The notes: generated by a model from the sequence alone, not told the origin. 64,000 bases of DNA from an uncultured Bacilli bacterium (GCA_934095825.1 CAKOKQ010000005.1:1-64000); one strand, 5' to 3'. Numbered from the stretch's first letter, positions 47,344 to 56,616 are shown. Made by a program: numbers and translations.

Positions 47344-47868
47344 ATGGGTTTATTAGGTAGTTTAGGAAAACTATGGTGGAATACTACACCAATGGGTATG
47401 ACATGGAATGCTGTTTCCGGTATTTGGAAATCAGGAAAAGAGGTAGTTAAAGAAGGCGTTAGTACAATTAAAGATGCCACTAGTAGCATTAAAGATAGTA
47501 TTTCCAGTGCTGCATCACCAAGTAAGGTATATGATGGTGGTTTTGCTGGTATGAGCGAAACTGCAGTTGAAGAGGTAAAAGCACAAATCAAAAAATATGT
47601 TGAAGAAATGCAATCATCAGTTAGTAGCTTTGATGAAGGAAAAGAAATTGATACTTTCTTAAAAGGTGATACTAACACAGCTGCTCGTGAATATGTTAAA
47701 GCTGTTAAGGACTTGATGGGAACATATTTAAATAGTTTAAATAAAGTTGCTAATGAATTAGATTCATATTATGCTCAATTTAAAGCCCAAACAGGTGAAA
47801 TTGCTAAAACGACGATGAGTGATGTTGACTCATTAAGATCACAAGCTGCTAATAAACCATTAGATTAA
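47344..47868 (+). CDS. Type VII-associated protein with hydrophobic N-terminus and helical hairpin
   Basis: The start is the ATG at 47344, one base after the preceding stop codon. The TTG frame at 47323 would overlap that gene. The 174-residue product begins MGLLGSLGKLWWNTTPMGM and has a Ser/Lys-rich amphipathic stretch (30-65). It then has two helices around IDTFLKGDTNTAAREYV, a turn like the KGD turn of the first array gene. It may be a larger WXG-like substrate. No toxin domain is present. Confidence 0.75.
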   Translation: MGLLGSLGKLWWNTTPMGMTWNAVSGIWKSGKEVVKEGVSTIKDATSSIKDSISSAASPSKVYDGGFAGMSETAVEEVKAQIKKYVEEMQSSVSSFDEGKEIDTFLKGDTNTAAREYVKAVKDLMGTYLNSLNKVANELDSYYAQFKAQTGEIAKTTMSDVDSLRSQAANKPLD

Positions 47869-47876
47869 TATTTGTT

Positions 47877-48161
47877 ATGACATCTAGTGAAATGTTAGCG
47901 AAATTAGAACAATATAAAGCTTTAAAAGAATCTGTTAATAAACAAATAGATTATTTAGCGAAAGCTAGTGCTGCCAATAATAATTTGGTTAAAACTTTAA
48001 ATAATAATTATATGATTAATGATATGCCTAGTTTAACGACTGAAAAGAGTAAGGACTTAGAATCTAGTATAAGTTCCACAATTAATTATTTAAGAACAGT
48101 AGTTATACCGGCAATCGATGAAATAATAGATTCTTTACAAGCTAAACAAACGATTAATTAG
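47877..48161 (+). CDS. Small helical protein in the type VII array
   Basis: The 94-residue protein starts eight bases after the preceding stop with no visible ribosome site, so coupled re-initiation is likely. It is almost wholly helical, with a polar Asn/Ser-rich centre (KASAANNNLVKTLNNNYM) and no Trp. It resembles LXG-associated partner proteins (Lap-like) in size and position only. Confidence 0.7.
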   Translation: MTSSEMLAKLEQYKALKESVNKQIDYLAKASAANNNLVKTLNNNYMINDMPSLTTEKSKDLESSISSTINYLRTVVIPAIDEIIDSLQAKQTIN

Positions 48162-48170
48162 TGGTGAATT

Positions 48171-48464
48171 ATGGCAATAAAATATGTTGATACTAATAAT
48201 GCTTTAGAAATAACTGATAGTATAAAAAAATCTCTTGAAGAGATAGAATATGAAATAAATAAAATGTTTGATCGATTAGAAAATGTCCCAACTGATACTA
48301 AAGAGTGGGTGGGAGCATCTTCTGTTAAGTATTTTAATTTAGTAGCACAAGATCGTGATAAGTATTTAAGTTTTGTTAAATCATTAAAAAGTTTAAATAA
48401 TGAAGTAATAAATGATATGAATCAAGTAATTGAAGTTACTGGTAAAAATAAGGAGTTATCATGA
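48171..48464 (+). CDS. WXG100-family protein, second clear member
   Basis: The 97-residue protein has two helices with the turn KEWVGASSVKYFNLV, a proper Trp-Val-Gly motif. GGTGAATT precedes the ATG. It differs from the 47022 protein in both helices, so it is not a recent duplicate. It overlaps the next gene by four bases (ATGA). Confidence 0.85.
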   Translation: MAIKYVDTNNALEITDSIKKSLEEIEYEINKMFDRLENVPTDTKEWVGASSVKYFNLVAQDRDKYLSFVKSLKSLNNEVINDMNQVIEVTGKNKELS

Positions 48465-48766
48465 AACTTGTATATCCATCAAATGGTTTAATTAATGTAA
48501 CTAAAATAGATATTAAAGATTTAAGAGATAACTTATATAAAGCCAAAAATAATACTAAATATGATATACCCTTAGATTTTAGTTATCTAAATTATTTACA
48601 AGGATTAGAAAATAAAATTAATGTTTATTTAAAAATAGTTGATAAAATTGAATTAATGATTCAAGATATAGATCATAGTTATGAGGCGTTAAATAATCAG
48701 TTAATGAGTAGTATTGAAAAGATAGAAGTATATGATATCAAAGAAAGAGATCGTTTGATAAGTTAG
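48461..48766 (+). CDS. Last small protein of the type VII array
   Basis: The 101-residue protein starts inside the preceding gene (ATGA overlap). After a short beta-like start (MKLVYPSNGLINVTKIDIKD) it is helical, with no WXG motif. The function is unknown. The shared operon suggests a partner of the preceding WXG protein. A terminator overlaps its stop codon. Confidence 0.7.
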   Translation: MKLVYPSNGLINVTKIDIKDLRDNLYKAKNNTKYDIPLDFSYLNYLQGLENKINVYLKIVDKIELMIQDIDHSYEALNNQLMSSIEKIEVYDIKERDRLIS

Positions 48767-48789
48767 GACTACAATTGTAGTTCTTTTTT
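48765..48789 (+). terminator. Terminator of the WXG100 array
   Basis: AGGACTACAATTGTAGTTCT is a near-perfect self-complementary stem followed by TTTTT. Confidence 0.8.
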
Positions 48790-48790
48790 C

Positions 48791-48819
48791 TTGTTTGTAA
48801 ATTAATACTGTGATAAACT
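48791..48819 (+). promoter_or_regulatory. Promoter of the pilin-like gene
   Basis: TTGTTT, a 17-base spacer and TGaTAAACT. The start it implies lies downstream of the GTG at 48810, which supports the ATG at 48843. Confidence 0.6.
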
Positions 48820-48842
48820 TTAGGTATGATAGGAAGTGTGAA

Positions 48843-51131
48843 ATGAAAAAAAATAATGGATTCACGATTCCTGAACTATTAGCAGTTATAGTTATAATGG
48901 GAATATTAATGTTAATTGCTAGTGCTAGTTATATGGGAATAAGTAAGAGAATAAAATTAAATGCTTATAATAATAAGATTAATTTAATTAAGACGAAATC
49001 AATTGAGTATGCAACTGATAATAATGTTAATAATGAGACAATAAGTGTAGCTAAATTAGTTTTAGAAGGATACTTAGAAGCTGAAAATGATACTGATGCA
49101 AATGAAAAGATAAGTAATCCTTTAGGGGGCTATCTTGATTGTTATGAAATTAATTTAATTCGTGATTTAGATGAGTATAATGTCGATGTTAATGAAGGTA
49201 ATTCCTGTGATTTGGCTAATTTAGATATTGCATCATCTAGAATTAAAATTAAAGCTTATGAATTTCAACAAATTGATGGACAGGTTAAGTTAAATTATAA
49301 TAGTATTGGGGAAAATAAAAATATTCGTTGGACTAACAAAGATGTATATTTATTTTTAGAACCTAATACTTTACCAAGTACAACTGATGTTAAAATTATT
49401 TGGGGGACTAATAGTGAGGCTAAAAGTGGTCAGTTAACAAATAATGTTACTAGTAATGAATCGTTTGCTAATATTTATAAAGTAAGAACTTCTTTGATTT
49501 ATAATAATAATATTAGAGTACAAATACAAGCTGATGGTAAACAATATAGTCAAGTTGTAAGTGTTAAGATTGATAAAGAAGCTCCAAGTTTAGCAGTTGA
49601 TGTTAATGCTAGTTATGAAGCATCGAAAAAGAAAATAAATTTTAACGGTAGTGATGGCGATGGTTCAGGCTTTGGGGAGTATGCTTATGCTTTGATGGAG
49701 GATAAGAAAGCAACACCAGTATTTAACATTAAAAATGAGAATAATAAAGGATATAAAGATGTAGATAGTAATACCGTTTTTTATGCATACGCTAAAGATA
49801 AAGCTGGTAATATAAGTAAGGCCGTTGAAGTTTCTGTTACGGGGATTGATATGAATAATCCCGTTTGCAAGGAACCAGTAAATAATCCGGGGTGGTCGCA
49901 AAGTTATACATATACTTACGGCTGTAGAAGTGATATAGGAACTGGTTGTGGGACTCCTAATATAACGGAAACAGAAACTAGGGAAATGGAATATAAGAAA
50001 GTTGATTGGACGATTAAAGATAATATTGGTAATACTACGGCTTGTTCAACTAATCTTAAGGTTAATGTTGATACAACACCTCCAACTTGTGAAATAAAGG
50101 TAGTATCAGGAGGAGTTGGTACTAATCAAAACTGTATTTTAGAACCAACAACAAAGGAAGTTTGTACAGGCTTTTGGATATTTGAAAGGTGTCATGAGGA
50201 GACTGTGTATGAAAAAACTTGTTATGAAGATCCAACTGGTTGGTATAATACTAATGTTCAATTAAAAATGTTTACTAAGGATAATTTAAGTGGGGTTAGT
50301 GAATATGGTATTAGTACAAGTACAACTCCTACCTATAACAATTTAGATGAAGTAACAGTTACGGATGATACGAATAGTAATGGTAGAACTTATTATGGTT
50401 ATGTAAAAGATAAGGCGGGTAATACCAATACTTGTCAAATTAATATTAAGAAGGATTCCGTAGTGCCATCTTGTAGTTGGTCGGGAGAAAATACTACTTG
50501 GACAACTAATAATCAAACTATTAAAGCAACATGTCAAGATTCTGCCAGTGGTTGTAGCGATACAACGCCTGGAACTTCTTGGTCTTATAGTTCAGGAACA
50601 GTTAGAACAAGTCAACTAAGTTATGAAGTTAGAGATAAGGCGGGTAATAGTACAACTTGTAGTAAGAATGCTAGTGTTTATTTAGATAAAGAAGGTCCTT
50701 CTTTACCGGAAATTGTTAATGCTGACTCCTTTTTTAGTATGAATCCGATTGAAATAAAATGTAATGATGCAGGTGATGATTGTAATATAGTATTTAAAAG
50801 AAGTTGGGTTAGTTTTATCCCGCCCTATCCTTATTTAGATACGGCTTCACCAATTGTATATTCAGCAAACTGGTACTCATCTGATGCTGGGTCTGGAGTT
50901 TATAAATACGAGTTATATGCATGGGGCTTAGGGGAAAAATCTGGTGTATGTTATGCTGGACAAGAATGTAAATTTAGTACTTTTGAAAAGCCTAATTTTA
51001 AGGTGACTGCTGTTGATAATCTAGGAAATAGGTCGAAAACCTTAACATATCACTTTAAATGTAAACTTTATGGAACACTTAATCCTTTGCTTGTTCCAAT
51101 TGAGATTGGTGAGGTAAGTTGCTTTAAATAA
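48843..51131 (+). CDS. Giant type IV pilin-like protein with cysteine-rich Ig-type domains
   Basis: The ATG at 48843 follows AGGAAG. The 762-residue protein opens with a prepilin motif, KKNNGFTIPELLAVIVIMG, in which cleavage after Gly and the Glu at +5 match class III prepilins. A pilin-like globular part runs to about 230. Repeated Ig-like modules follow, ending in phrases such as KDKAGN and RDKAGN (about 310, 535 and 610) and containing many Cys pairs. This fits a tip-located minor pilin or pseudopilin adhesin. No pilin peptidase or assembly ATPase is nearby. It follows the T7SS array from its own promoter. Confidence 0.85.
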   Translation: MKKNNGFTIPELLAVIVIMGILMLIASASYMGISKRIKLNAYNNKINLIKTKSIEYATDNNVNNETISVAKLVLEGYLEAENDTDANEKISNPLGGYLDCYEINLIRDLDEYNVDVNEGNSCDLANLDIASSRIKIKAYEFQQIDGQVKLNYNSIGENKNIRWTNKDVYLFLEPNTLPSTTDVKIIWGTNSEAKSGQLTNNVTSNESFANIYKVRTSLIYNNNIRVQIQADGKQYSQVVSVKIDKEAPSLAVDVNASYEASKKKINFNGSDGDGSGFGEYAYALMEDKKATPVFNIKNENNKGYKDVDSNTVFYAYAKDKAGNISKAVEVSVTGIDMNNPVCKEPVNNPGWSQSYTYTYGCRSDIGTGCGTPNITETETREMEYKKVDWTIKDNIGNTTACSTNLKVNVDTTPPTCEIKVVSGGVGTNQNCILEPTTKEVCTGFWIFERCHEETVYEKTCYEDPTGWYNTNVQLKMFTKDNLSGVSEYGISTSTTPTYNNLDEVTVTDDTNSNGRTYYGYVKDKAGNTNTCQINIKKDSVVPSCSWSGENTTWTTNNQTIKATCQDSASGCSDTTPGTSWSYSSGTVRTSQLSYEVRDKAGNSTTCSKNASVYLDKEGPSLPEIVNADSFFSMNPIEIKCNDAGDDCNIVFKRSWVSFIPPYPYLDTASPIVYSANWYSSDAGSGVYKYELYAWGLGEKSGVCYAGQECKFSTFEKPNFKVTAVDNLGNRSKTLTYHFKCKLYGTLNPLLVPIEIGEVSCFK

Positions 51132-51147
51132 TAGGGAAGTGGTTAGA

Positions 51148-52392
51148 ATGAAAAAAGCAAAAAAAATAATAAGAATGATTATATATAGCATTGCATTAAT
51201 TTTACTTAGTATAATTCTTCTTGATACTTTTGGGGATAAAACGAGAATTTATAAAAAATCTATTGATTCAGCTAAAGACTTGATAATTAAAGCAAGTAAG
51301 GTATATGATAATATTCCCGAAATAGATTTTAGCAAAAATATGACTTTTATGGCATCTGTTAGTAAAGATAATAGTATCATTTTATCTTTGAATGGTGCTG
51401 GTAGTAATAAAAATAATCTTTATCAAATATCTTTAGAAAATAAACAAACTAATGAAAATATTAAAGCTTTTTTACAAGATGATACTTTATATTATGGATC
51501 AGATACTCTACTTAATAATATTTATGCTTATGTGATGGATAATGAAGATGAGTGTATGGGCTCTTGTCCAAGTAATATTGGTAAATATATAAGTGGGGTT
51601 TTAGGAAGCTATAATACTAGTGATTTAACTTTAAATATTACTTCTATTAATGAAATTGCTGATATATTAAAATCTGTTTTAAGTAATAAGTATATTAAGA
51701 AAAGAAGAATAATAGATACTATTAATGGAAAAAAGGGATTATATTCAAAGTTTAGTTATAAGTTAAATAATGATTCTTTAAGTGATATAAAAACAAAATT
51801 AGTAAATAATGAAAAATTAAGTAGTTATGTTAATCTTTTTAAAGAGTATATACCTAATAATTTTGATATTGATAGTGAAATTAATATTTATACTAGTTGG
51901 GGTCAGATTAAGGAAATTAATTTAATTTTAAATGATAAAAAGATTATCATTACAAATAATAAAGATAAACTTAATATAAGCTATATTAGTAACGATAAGA
52001 AGAGTATTATTAGCTATCAGAATGATACATTAAGTTTTGAGAAGTTTACTAATGAAGAAGAAGTTTTAAATTTATCGATGCCAGATTATAAAAATATTAA
52101 GATTAAATTAAATAAAGATGGTAAAAGCTATGATTATTCGATTACTTTTAATAAAGAAGTTGCTGATTCTAAGGTAAATGGCAGTATTATGATTAATGAT
52201 GCTAATAATAATTATTCGCTAAATTATGATATGAATTATAATGCTGATGTAAAAAGCGTAGTTCTTGATAATGTTAAAAATTATAAAGAAATGAGCGGAG
52301 ATGAAAGTAAAAATTTGAATACAATTTTTAGTAATTTGCAGAATAATGAATTTACAAAACTTTTGTTTAATTTACTTACAATGACTAATTAA
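51148..52392 (+). CDS. Single-pass membrane protein with large extracytoplasmic domain
   Basis: The ATG at 51148 is favoured over the GTG at 51139, which overlaps the AGGGAAG ribosome site. The 414-residue product has a basic start, one helix (about 9-30), and then a long Asn/Lys/Ser-rich domain with repeated beta-strand patterns (YQISLENKQ, FKNILTSW-type phrases) and one CMGSC pair. It follows the pilin-like gene by 16 bases and is likely cotranscribed. A surface role is probable. The family is unknown. Confidence 0.72.
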   Translation: MKKAKKIIRMIIYSIALILLSIILLDTFGDKTRIYKKSIDSAKDLIIKASKVYDNIPEIDFSKNMTFMASVSKDNSIILSLNGAGSNKNNLYQISLENKQTNENIKAFLQDDTLYYGSDTLLNNIYAYVMDNEDECMGSCPSNIGKYISGVLGSYNTSDLTLNITSINEIADILKSVLSNKYIKKRRIIDTINGKKGLYSKFSYKLNNDSLSDIKTKLVNNEKLSSYVNLFKEYIPNNFDIDSEINIYTSWGQIKEINLILNDKKIIITNNKDKLNISYISNDKKSIISYQNDTLSFEKFTNEEEVLNLSMPDYKNIKIKLNKDGKSYDYSITFNKEVADSKVNGSIMINDANNNYSLNYDMNYNADVKSVVLDNVKNYKEMSGDESKNLNTIFSNLQNNEFTKLLFNLLTMTN

Positions 52393-52399
52393 TTAGGTA

Positions 52400-52429
52400 T
52401 TGACAAAGATATTAATTATTTACTAAAAT
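52400..52429 (+). promoter_or_regulatory. Promoter of the trpS leader
   Basis: TTGACA (52400-52405), an 18-base spacer and TAAAAT (52424-52429). Confidence 0.7.
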
Positions 52430-52435
52430 AAAGGA

Positions 52436-52658
52436 GAAATCGCGGATATAGAAGAGTAAATAAAATGGTAGTTTATAGAGAGCAGTAATAGGTGGAAGGC
52501 TGTAACGGATTTTTATTGAATGGGCTATGGAGAGACTTGCCGATTAAAGTAGGCTTGTACGGAGTACTTAACCGTTAAAATAAGTGTTGTATGTTAGTAC
52601 AATTTAGTGGCAATAAGTAAGTCTTATTCTAATTTGTTAGAGTAGGACTTTTTTATAT
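52436..52658 (+). ncRNA. Tryptophan T-box riboswitch upstream of trpS
   Basis: The leader has stem I landmarks AGAGAGCAGTAATAGG (with the AGTA bulge) and GAATGGGC, in which TGG at 52521-52523 is the best specifier codon for Trp. The antiterminator bulge TTTAGTGGCA carries TGGC (52608-52611), complementary to a tRNA ending GCCA. The terminator AAGTCTTATTCTAA/TTAGAGTAGGACTT plus T run lies at 52619-52658. Uncharged tRNA-Trp would prevent termination and allow trpS expression. Confidence 0.88.
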
Positions 52659-52673
52659 AGGAGGTATTTATTT

Positions 52674-53717
52674 ATGAGAAAAGTTATATTAACAGGAGAA
52701 AGACCAACGGGACCATTACATATAGGACATTATGTTGGTTCATTAAAAAATAGGGTTAAAATTCAAAATGAAGGGGATTATGATGAAATGTATTTGTTTG
52801 CTGCTGATGCGCAGGCTTTAACTGATAATTTTGATAATCCTAAAAAGGTAAGAGATAATGTATTTGAAGTTGCTTTAGATAATTTAGCATGCGGGATAGA
52901 TCCTAATAAAGTGTGTTATTTTATTCAATCAGAAGTACCAGAACTTACGGAACTGACATTTTATTTTATGAATTTAGTAACAGTATCAAGATTGTATCGT
53001 AATCCAACGGTTAAAGAAGAAATTAAATTAAGGGGATTTGAAGATAGTATTCCGGCGGGTTTCTTTACTTATCCAGTTAGTCAAACGGCGGATATTACGG
53101 CTTTTATGGGAACTTTAATTCCCGTCGGAGAAGACCAGTTACCAATGATTGAACAAGCAAGAGAAATTGTAAGGAAGTTTAATTCAATTTATGGGGAAAC
53201 TTTAGTCGAACCAGAGGCTTTAATTCCCGAAAATGTTAATGAAAGAAGACTAGTAGGGACTGATGGTAATGCTAAGATGAGTAAATCTATTGGTAATTGC
53301 ATTTATTTAAAAGATAGTCCGGAAGAAATTAAGAAAAAAGTTATGGGCATGTATACGGATCCTAATCATATCAGGGTAAGTGATCCGGGTAAAGTTGAGG
53401 GTAATGTGGTATTTACTTATTTAGATGTATTCTGTAAGGAAGATTCTTTTAAAAAGTATTTACCAGAATATAATAATTTAGATGAATTAAAAGAGCATTA
53501 TCGTCGTGGGGGCTTAGGCGATATGAAAATTAAAAATTTCCTAAATGAGGTTTTACAAGAAGAATTAAAACCAATTAGAGAAAGAAGAGAAAAACTAGCC
53601 CAGAATCCGGAATATGTATATCAAGTATTAAGAGAAGGCACTAAAAAGGCAAGAGAAAAGGCTGCTACGACTTTGAAAGCGGTAAAAAAGGCTATGATGC
53701 TTGATTATTTTGAGTGA
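52674..53717 (+). CDS. trpS: Tryptophanyl-tRNA synthetase
   Basis: The class I synthetase charges tRNA-Trp. The 347-residue protein has the HIGH-type motif [14 protein letters not shown] near the start and the KMSKS loop [11 protein letters not shown] (about 200). The tail carrying [15 protein letters not shown] is typical of bacterial TrpRS. AGGAGG lies upstream of the ATG. It is controlled by the T-box leader. Confidence 0.98.
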   Translation: MRKVILTGERPTGPLHIGHYVGSLKNRVKIQNEGDYDEMYLFAADAQALTDNFDNPKKVRDNVFEVALDNLACGIDPNKVCYFIQSEVPELTELTFYFMNLVTVSRLYRNPTVKEEIKLRGFEDSIPAGFFTYPVSQTADITAFMGTLIPVGEDQLPMIEQAREIVRKFNSIYGETLVEPEALIPENVNERRLVGTDGNAKMSKSIGNCIYLKDSPEEIKKKVMGMYTDPNHIRVSDPGKVEGNVVFTYLDVFCKEDSFKKYLPEYNNLDELKEHYRRGGLGDMKIKNFLNEVLQEELKPIRERREKLAQNPEYVYQVLREGTKKAREKAATTLKAVKKAMMLDYFE

Positions 53718-53792
53718 AAATTATGAAAAAGCGTACAAAATGTATGAAAATTGGACTTATAATTAAAAATGCCTGATTTTATTAAAAGATAA

Positions 53793-53821
53793 TTGCTATC
53801 CGAATTTAATAAAGATATAAT
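53793..53821 (+). promoter_or_regulatory. Promoter of the DUF1653 gene
   Basis: TTGCTA, a 17-base spacer and TATAAT. It predicts a leader of about 40 bases. Confidence 0.7.
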
Positions 53822-53830
53822 AATTTAAAG

Positions 53831-53871
53831 AAAGGTAGGGTTAAGTTTTAAACTTAACAATTTGATTTATG
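53831..53871 (+). promoter_or_regulatory. Ribosome site separated from its start codon by a hairpin
   Basis: AAAGGTAGG (53831-53839) lies 29 bases before the ATG. Between them GTTAAGT-tttaa-ACTTAAC (53840-53858) can fold and leave only 10 unpaired bases. No other ribosome site is near the start, so the hairpin may bring the site into range. Confidence 0.5.
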
Positions 53872-54126
53872 AGAGAATTAAAAGTAAATGGTATTTATCG
53901 TCATTTTAAAGGAGATTATTATTTAGTATTAGGAGTTGCTATTCATAGTGAAACTAAAGAAAAGTTAGTAATCTATCGCGCCTTATATGGTGATAACTTA
54001 GTTTATGCTAGACCTTATGAGATGTTTTTAAGTGAAGTTGATCATGAAAAGTATCCTAATGTTAAACAAAAATATCGCATGGAAGAAGTAAATGTTGAAA
54101 GTGTTGCTAAAAATTTTCAAAAATAA
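53869..54126 (+). CDS. DUF1653 domain protein
   Basis: The 85-residue protein matches the DUF1653 pattern: [33 protein letters not shown], then [11 protein letters not shown]. It is a small single-domain beta-rich protein of unknown biochemical role, widespread in bacteria. The start is set by the frame and by the unusual hairpin-spaced ribosome site. Confidence 0.9.
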   Translation: MRELKVNGIYRHFKGDYYLVLGVAIHSETKEKLVIYRALYGDNLVYARPYEMFLSEVDHEKYPNVKQKYRMEEVNVESVAKNFQK

Positions 54127-54133
54127 AAAGGAC

Positions 54134-55096
54134 TTATTTAGTCCAAGGAAGAAGAGATAATACTCTTCTTTTAAAATTATAATTTTTAAGTTCTTTACTA
54201 GCATTGGGACTACTAAAGTTAATAGTTTTGCTTAAAATAATAATTTCATAATTAGAATAATTATTAAATATATTAGGACATAGTAAACCCATATTATTTA
54301 TAATATCCGGATTATGTTTATAAACATATATTACCCTAGTAAGATCAAGTTTATAATTTAAGGCTTTAGTAAAAAAGTATTCGGGAGAAGTAGACATATT
54401 AAGTAATTCTTCATCACTAAATAATTCAAACATTAAATCGTAATTATGACAAAACATTGAAAAGTTAGTAGTAGTAATTAAATTATTTAATCTTTTTATA
54501 GTATTTTTATTAGGAGTCATTTCTAAAGGAGCAATAATATTAGTTAATTGATAAATAGAGGCTTTAAAATAAGTAGTATCATAAAAAGTATCTAAGGCTT
54601 TTTTAGTAAATAAACTATTTATTAAATTATAGTGATTACTTTCTAATTGTTTTAAAGTATTATCTAAGAAGGTTACTAAATGAATAAATCTTTTAATATA
54701 GTTTTCTTTATCTATAGGAGGTAAATCTTTAATAGATAAAAAGAAACTGTGAAAATAAGGCTTATATCTCATTATAAAAGGAAGATAAGAGTCTTTAGTA
54801 AAGAATTTCGTAAAACTATTATCTAAAAGATAAAGACTTAAATTACTAGGATATATTCCTAAAGAAAAGTTATTATCATTTAAAAGTTTTAAGATAGATA
54901 AATTATCAAAATATAGAGCCGTATATAATATTAGATAGTAGCACTTATTGGAATTATTATTTAGATTATGGTTTTCCTTAGAAAACTCTTTTTCTAATAG
55001 GGGAATAAATTTAGAATCAGTTAAAATAACTTTAGAAGGTTCTAACTTAATTTTTCTTTTTATTTCTTGTTTAATATATATTAAATATTCTTGCAT
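54134..55096 (-). CDS. Unknown soluble helical protein divergent from the sigma factor gene
   Basis: The 320-residue protein is rich in Asn, Leu, Tyr and Phe, without membrane segments or cysteines in pairs. Its pattern of repeated short helices (LLEKEFSKEN, LSILKLLNDNNF, FLDNTLKQLESN) suggests an alpha solenoid. GAGG lies seven bases before the ATG. Its promoter (TATAAT at 55116-55121 on the minus strand) faces away from that of the sigma-like gene, with 170 bases between starts. It is a possible regulator of that factor, by position only. Confidence 0.7.
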   Translation of the reverse strand: MQEYLIYIKQEIKRKIKLEPSKVILTDSKFIPLLEKEFSKENHNLNNNSNKCYYLILYTALYFDNLSILKLLNDNNFSLGIYPSNLSLYLLDNSFTKFFTKDSYLPFIMRYKPYFHSFFLSIKDLPPIDKENYIKRFIHLVTFLDNTLKQLESNHYNLINSLFTKKALDTFYDTTYFKASIYQLTNIIAPLEMTPNKNTIKRLNNLITTTNFSMFCHNYDLMFELFSDEELLNMSTSPEYFFTKALNYKLDLTRVIYVYKHNPDIINNMGLLCPNIFNNYSNYEIIILSKTINFSSPNASKELKNYNFKRRVLSLLPWTK

Positions 55097-55231
55097 AATA
55101 ACCTCGTTTGTAATAATTATATTTTTTATCTAAAAAAAGATGTAAAATCATTGTAAAACTTTCTAAAGAAAAAAGAAAGTAAAACTTATTAATTAATGGT
55201 AAATAAAGATTCTTTTCTTTTTTAGAAATTG

Positions 55232-55240
55232 TGATATACT
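55232..55240 (+). promoter_or_regulatory. Extended -10 promoter of the sigma-like gene
   Basis: TGaTATACT lies 27 bases before the start. The -35 region is a pyrimidine tract with no consensus. Confidence 0.5.
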
Positions 55241-55266
55241 AATTTAACTTGAAAAGAGGAATTAAC

Positions 55267-56616
55267 ATGGAAGAAAAATTAGGGATTATTTTTAATCAAG
55301 TGTTTTATAAATATCGTTTTTTATTTCTAGAAAGAAATAAGTTTGAGGCTTTAACAAGAAATATTAAAAAGAAATACTTAAAAGAAGTTAGTTTAGATGT
55401 TTGTGATTTTGATTATTATTTAATGGAGTTAGAGGATGTAGCAAGAAAATATTTAGTTAAAAAGATGAATGAAAATCCTTTAGAAGTATTAAATAATTAT
55501 CTTAATATAGAATTAAAAGATATAAAAGATAATTTGAGTGCTTTAGAAAGTATTACTTGTTTATTTAGTAAATGTAATATTAATGATAATATGATAGAAA
55601 GATTTATTAAAAATAATAAAACTTTTAGAAAAATAGTAGGTAATGTAACCGTTGATAATATTCGTTATATAAAAAATGGTAATTTAGATAGAGCGATTGA
55701 TAATAAGATGGTAAGAGAAATTATTTATATATATTGTGATATTGAAAAAGTAGATGTTGAGAGTTTAGAATTTAAAAATAGTAATCCTTATTTTGGATAT
55801 GGTTTACCACCTTTTAAAAGTAAAGAAGAAGAGATTGAGACTATAAAAAAAGCTAAAAACGGGGATAAATTGGCTAAAGAAGAAATAATAATGCGAAATA
55901 TAAAGTTAGTTGTTTTTGTCGCGAAGAAATATACTAATGATTCTATTTTATTAGAGGATTTAATTCAAGAAGGAATTATGGGAGTATTGAGAGCCATAAG
56001 ATTGTATGATTTTCAATATGATATTAAGTTTGGGGCTCATGCTTATAGTTGGATTAAACATATGATTTCAAGGTATGTTATTACTAAAGAAAGAGAGTTT
56101 ACTGCCCTAGCCAATAAAGGAAGGTTATATATTGATTATCAAACCAAGTATCAAGAGTTTTATAATGAGTTTGGGAGGGAACCTAGTTTAAAAGAAATGG
56201 CGAAGATTTTGGAGGTTTCGGAAGAAAGATTATATAGATTTTTGATGGCTAATAGTCAAAAGTTAAGTTTAGATGAACCAGTAATATTAGAAACCGAAGT
56301 AGATAGAAAAGAATTTTTAGTAGATGATAGTAGGGATTTTGTTTTAGAATATGAAGATAAAGAATATCTTGCTAATATAGATAACTTGTTAGAGAGTATG
56401 GGTTTAACGAAAAGAGAAAAAGAAGTTATTAAGTTAAGAAATGGCTTAGATGATTTAGAAATTACTAGAACTCAAGTCGAAATTGCGGCGATGTTAGGAC
56501 TTACTCATCAAAGAGTTGACCAATTAGAAAAAGCTGGGTTAGAAAAAATAAGAAGTTATATGAATAATAAAGAAAATGATAATAGGAAGAGATTAAAACT
56601 AGATAAAAAAAATTAA
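55267..56616 (+). CDS. Sigma-70 family factor with an unfamiliar N-terminal domain
   Basis: The ATG at 55267 follows AGAGGA. The 449-residue protein has standard sigma regions in its C-terminal 260 residues. Region 2 contains AKNGDKLAKEEIIMRNIKLV, LLEDLIQEGIMGVLRAI and YSWIKHMISRYV. Region 3 contains EPSLKEMAKILEVSEERLY. Region 4 contains LTKREKEVIKLRNGLD and TQVEIAAMLGLTHQRVDQLE. The first 185 residues are helical, charged and unlike region 1.1 or the non-conserved region of RpoD. The region 2.4 sequence departs from the housekeeping RIP..I pattern, so an alternative specificity is likely. Confidence 0.9.
   Translation: MEEKLGIIFNQVFYKYRFLFLERNKFEALTRNIKKKYLKEVSLDVCDFDYYLMELEDVARKYLVKKMNENPLEVLNNYLNIELKDIKDNLSALESITCLFSKCNINDNMIERFIKNNKTFRKIVGNVTVDNIRYIKNGNLDRAIDNKMVREIIYIYCDIEKVDVESLEFKNSNPYFGYGLPPFKSKEEEIETIKKAKNGDKLAKEEIIMRNIKLVVFVAKKYTNDSILLEDLIQEGIMGVLRAIRLYDFQYDIKFGAHAYSWIKHMISRYVITKEREFTALANKGRLYIDYQTKYQEFYNEFGREPSLKEMAKILEVSEERLYRFLMANSQKLSLDEPVILETEVDRKEFLVDDSRDFVLEYEDKEYLANIDNLLESMGLTKREKEVIKLRNGLDDLEITRTQVEIAAMLGLTHQRVDQLEKAGLEKIRSYMNNKENDNRKRLKLDKKN

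Noticed and set aside
48810..48842. GTG start of the pilin-like gene
   Set aside because: It lies inside the promoter and would put 11 residues before the prepilin leader. The ATG at 48843 has AGGAAG in place.
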